DNA of 13,304 nucleotides from Nitrospiraceae bacterium (lineage in GTDB: Bacteria; Nitrospirota; Thermodesulfovibrionia; UBA6902): the NCBI GenBank assembly GCA_020354155.1, contig CP070644.1, forward strand, positions 1,248,945 to 1,262,248. Direction: 5' to 3'. Below the pieces are notes generated by a model. It saw only the letters and a list, made by a program, of their open reading frames with translations, made no database searches and had not been told where the DNA came from. Both the position numbers and the translations under genes were made by a program. Shown in pieces: positions 12,892 through 13,304 of this stretch (position 1 is its first letter; every line of letters begins with the position of its first letter).

Positions 12892-13304
12892 ATGAAACTC
12901 CTTCTGATTTCTCTGCAATCAAATGCCTCAATTGTTGGACTGAAATATATAGCTGCCCATGTGCGTGCAAAGGGTCACGACGCGAAAATTCTGCTCATAC
13001 CGGGGTATCTTGAGAGTACCCTCCATCCCTCTCTTGAACTCTTTATAAAAAACTATCAGCCTGATCTGATCGGAATCGGCCTGATGTCAATTGAGTTTTA
13101 TCCTGCAAAGAACATTACCCGACTGCTGAAGGAAACATTTGATGTGCCAATTATCTGGGGCGGCCTGCACGTTATTTTAAAGCCCGATGAATGCATTCAC
13201 TATGTGGACTATGTCTGCAGCGGGGAAGGGGAGAATGCAGTGCTTTCCCTTCTGGAGCATCTTGGTCAAAAGGGAAAGGATGAGGTGCCTGATATTCAGA
13301 ATAT
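12892..13304 (+). CDS. Radical SAM protein with cobalamin-binding-type domain, 5' part (runs off window end)
   Basis: 137 codons are visible and the frame is still open at 13304. Only the N-terminal B12-binding-type domain is present: MKLLLISLQSN, 'VGLKYIAAHVRAKGHDAKIL', 'PDLIGIGLMSIEFYP', 'PIIWGGLHVIL', 'DYVCSGEGE'. About 62% of the first 124 residues are identical, by eye, to the protein at 8563-10146, so the missing part is expected to contain the same CxxxCxxC radical SAM core and hydrophobic tail; that is inference from the paralogue. It is transcribed divergently from iscR across a 132-bp spacer. ATG 12892 aligns exactly with the paralogue's start. Confidence 0.8.
   Translation, partial: MKLLLISLQSNASIVGLKYIAAHVRAKGHDAKILLIPGYLESTLHPSLELFIKNYQPDLIGIGLMSIEFYPAKNITRLLKETFDVPIIWGGLHVILKPDECIHYVDYVCSGEGENAVLSLLEHLGQKGKDEVPDIQN

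Noticed and set aside
1..13304. CRISPR array, tRNA or rRNA genes, insertion sequence, prophage or defence system
   Set aside because: No regularly spaced repeats, cloverleaf, rRNA-like sequence, transposase or phage genes were seen on reading both strands.

Overview
This window reads as chromosomal DNA of an anaerobic, Gram-negative-type bacterium. The clues are futalosine-pathway menaquinone synthesis (MqnD), a SurA-like periplasmic chaperone, several cobalamin-binding-domain radical SAM enzymes, a minimal ISC iron-sulfur operon and a nested GC-rich intergenic repeat. Together they resemble uncultured Nitrospirota or Desulfobacterota genomes. That placement is inference, because there is no rRNA or other phylogenetic marker here.

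Layout. Positions 1-483 (+) hold the 3' end of a SurA-like gene. Converging on it is a minus-strand run (2842 to 497): mqnD, a short Ppx/GppA phosphatase, and a GNAT acetyltransferase of the short N-acetylglutamate-synthase type. Divergent from mqnD, a 672-aa polytopic GT-C/GT39-like glycosyltransferase (3015-5033, +) overlaps a 54-aa single-span membrane protein by ATGA. An intergenic stretch (5195-5444) carries a nested palindromic repeat and perhaps the remnant of a lost gene. A minus-strand block (10146 to 5445) encodes two cobalamin-binding-type radical SAM proteins and a class III PLP aminotransferase, probably part of an unidentified biosynthetic pathway. After a 331-bp spacer with a clear terminator comes the isc operon, read right to left: iscR (12759) - TusA-like sulfur carrier - iscS - iscU (10478). 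Finally a divergent, truncated radical SAM gene (12892 to window end) is a close paralogue of the one at 8563-10146, so the isc operon sits between two paralogues.

Most interesting point. The IscS of this operon keeps the mobile-loop catalytic cysteine (C324) but has Gln202 where the PLP-anchoring lysine should be, and it has lost several other PLP or substrate contacts. It resembles the unusual Archaeoglobus fulgidus IscS, which also lacks that lysine. The partner IscU keeps all its cluster ligands, and a TusA-family sulfur carrier is encoded between iscR and iscS. I infer a PLP-independent assembly machine in which sulfur arrives as sulfide or as persulfide from the TusA-like protein, not from cysteine desulfuration. 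The operon appears autoregulated: upstream of iscR there is a 25-bp site matching the E. coli type 1 IscR consensus at 24 of 25 positions, and it covers the -35 box.

Within the isc operon the downstream genes have good Shine-Dalgarno sequences and are tightly packed. Several promoter-proximal genes (mqnD, the glycosyltransferase, iscR, the last radical SAM gene) lack one and have -10-like boxes very close to the ATG, which hints at leaderless or near-leaderless transcripts.
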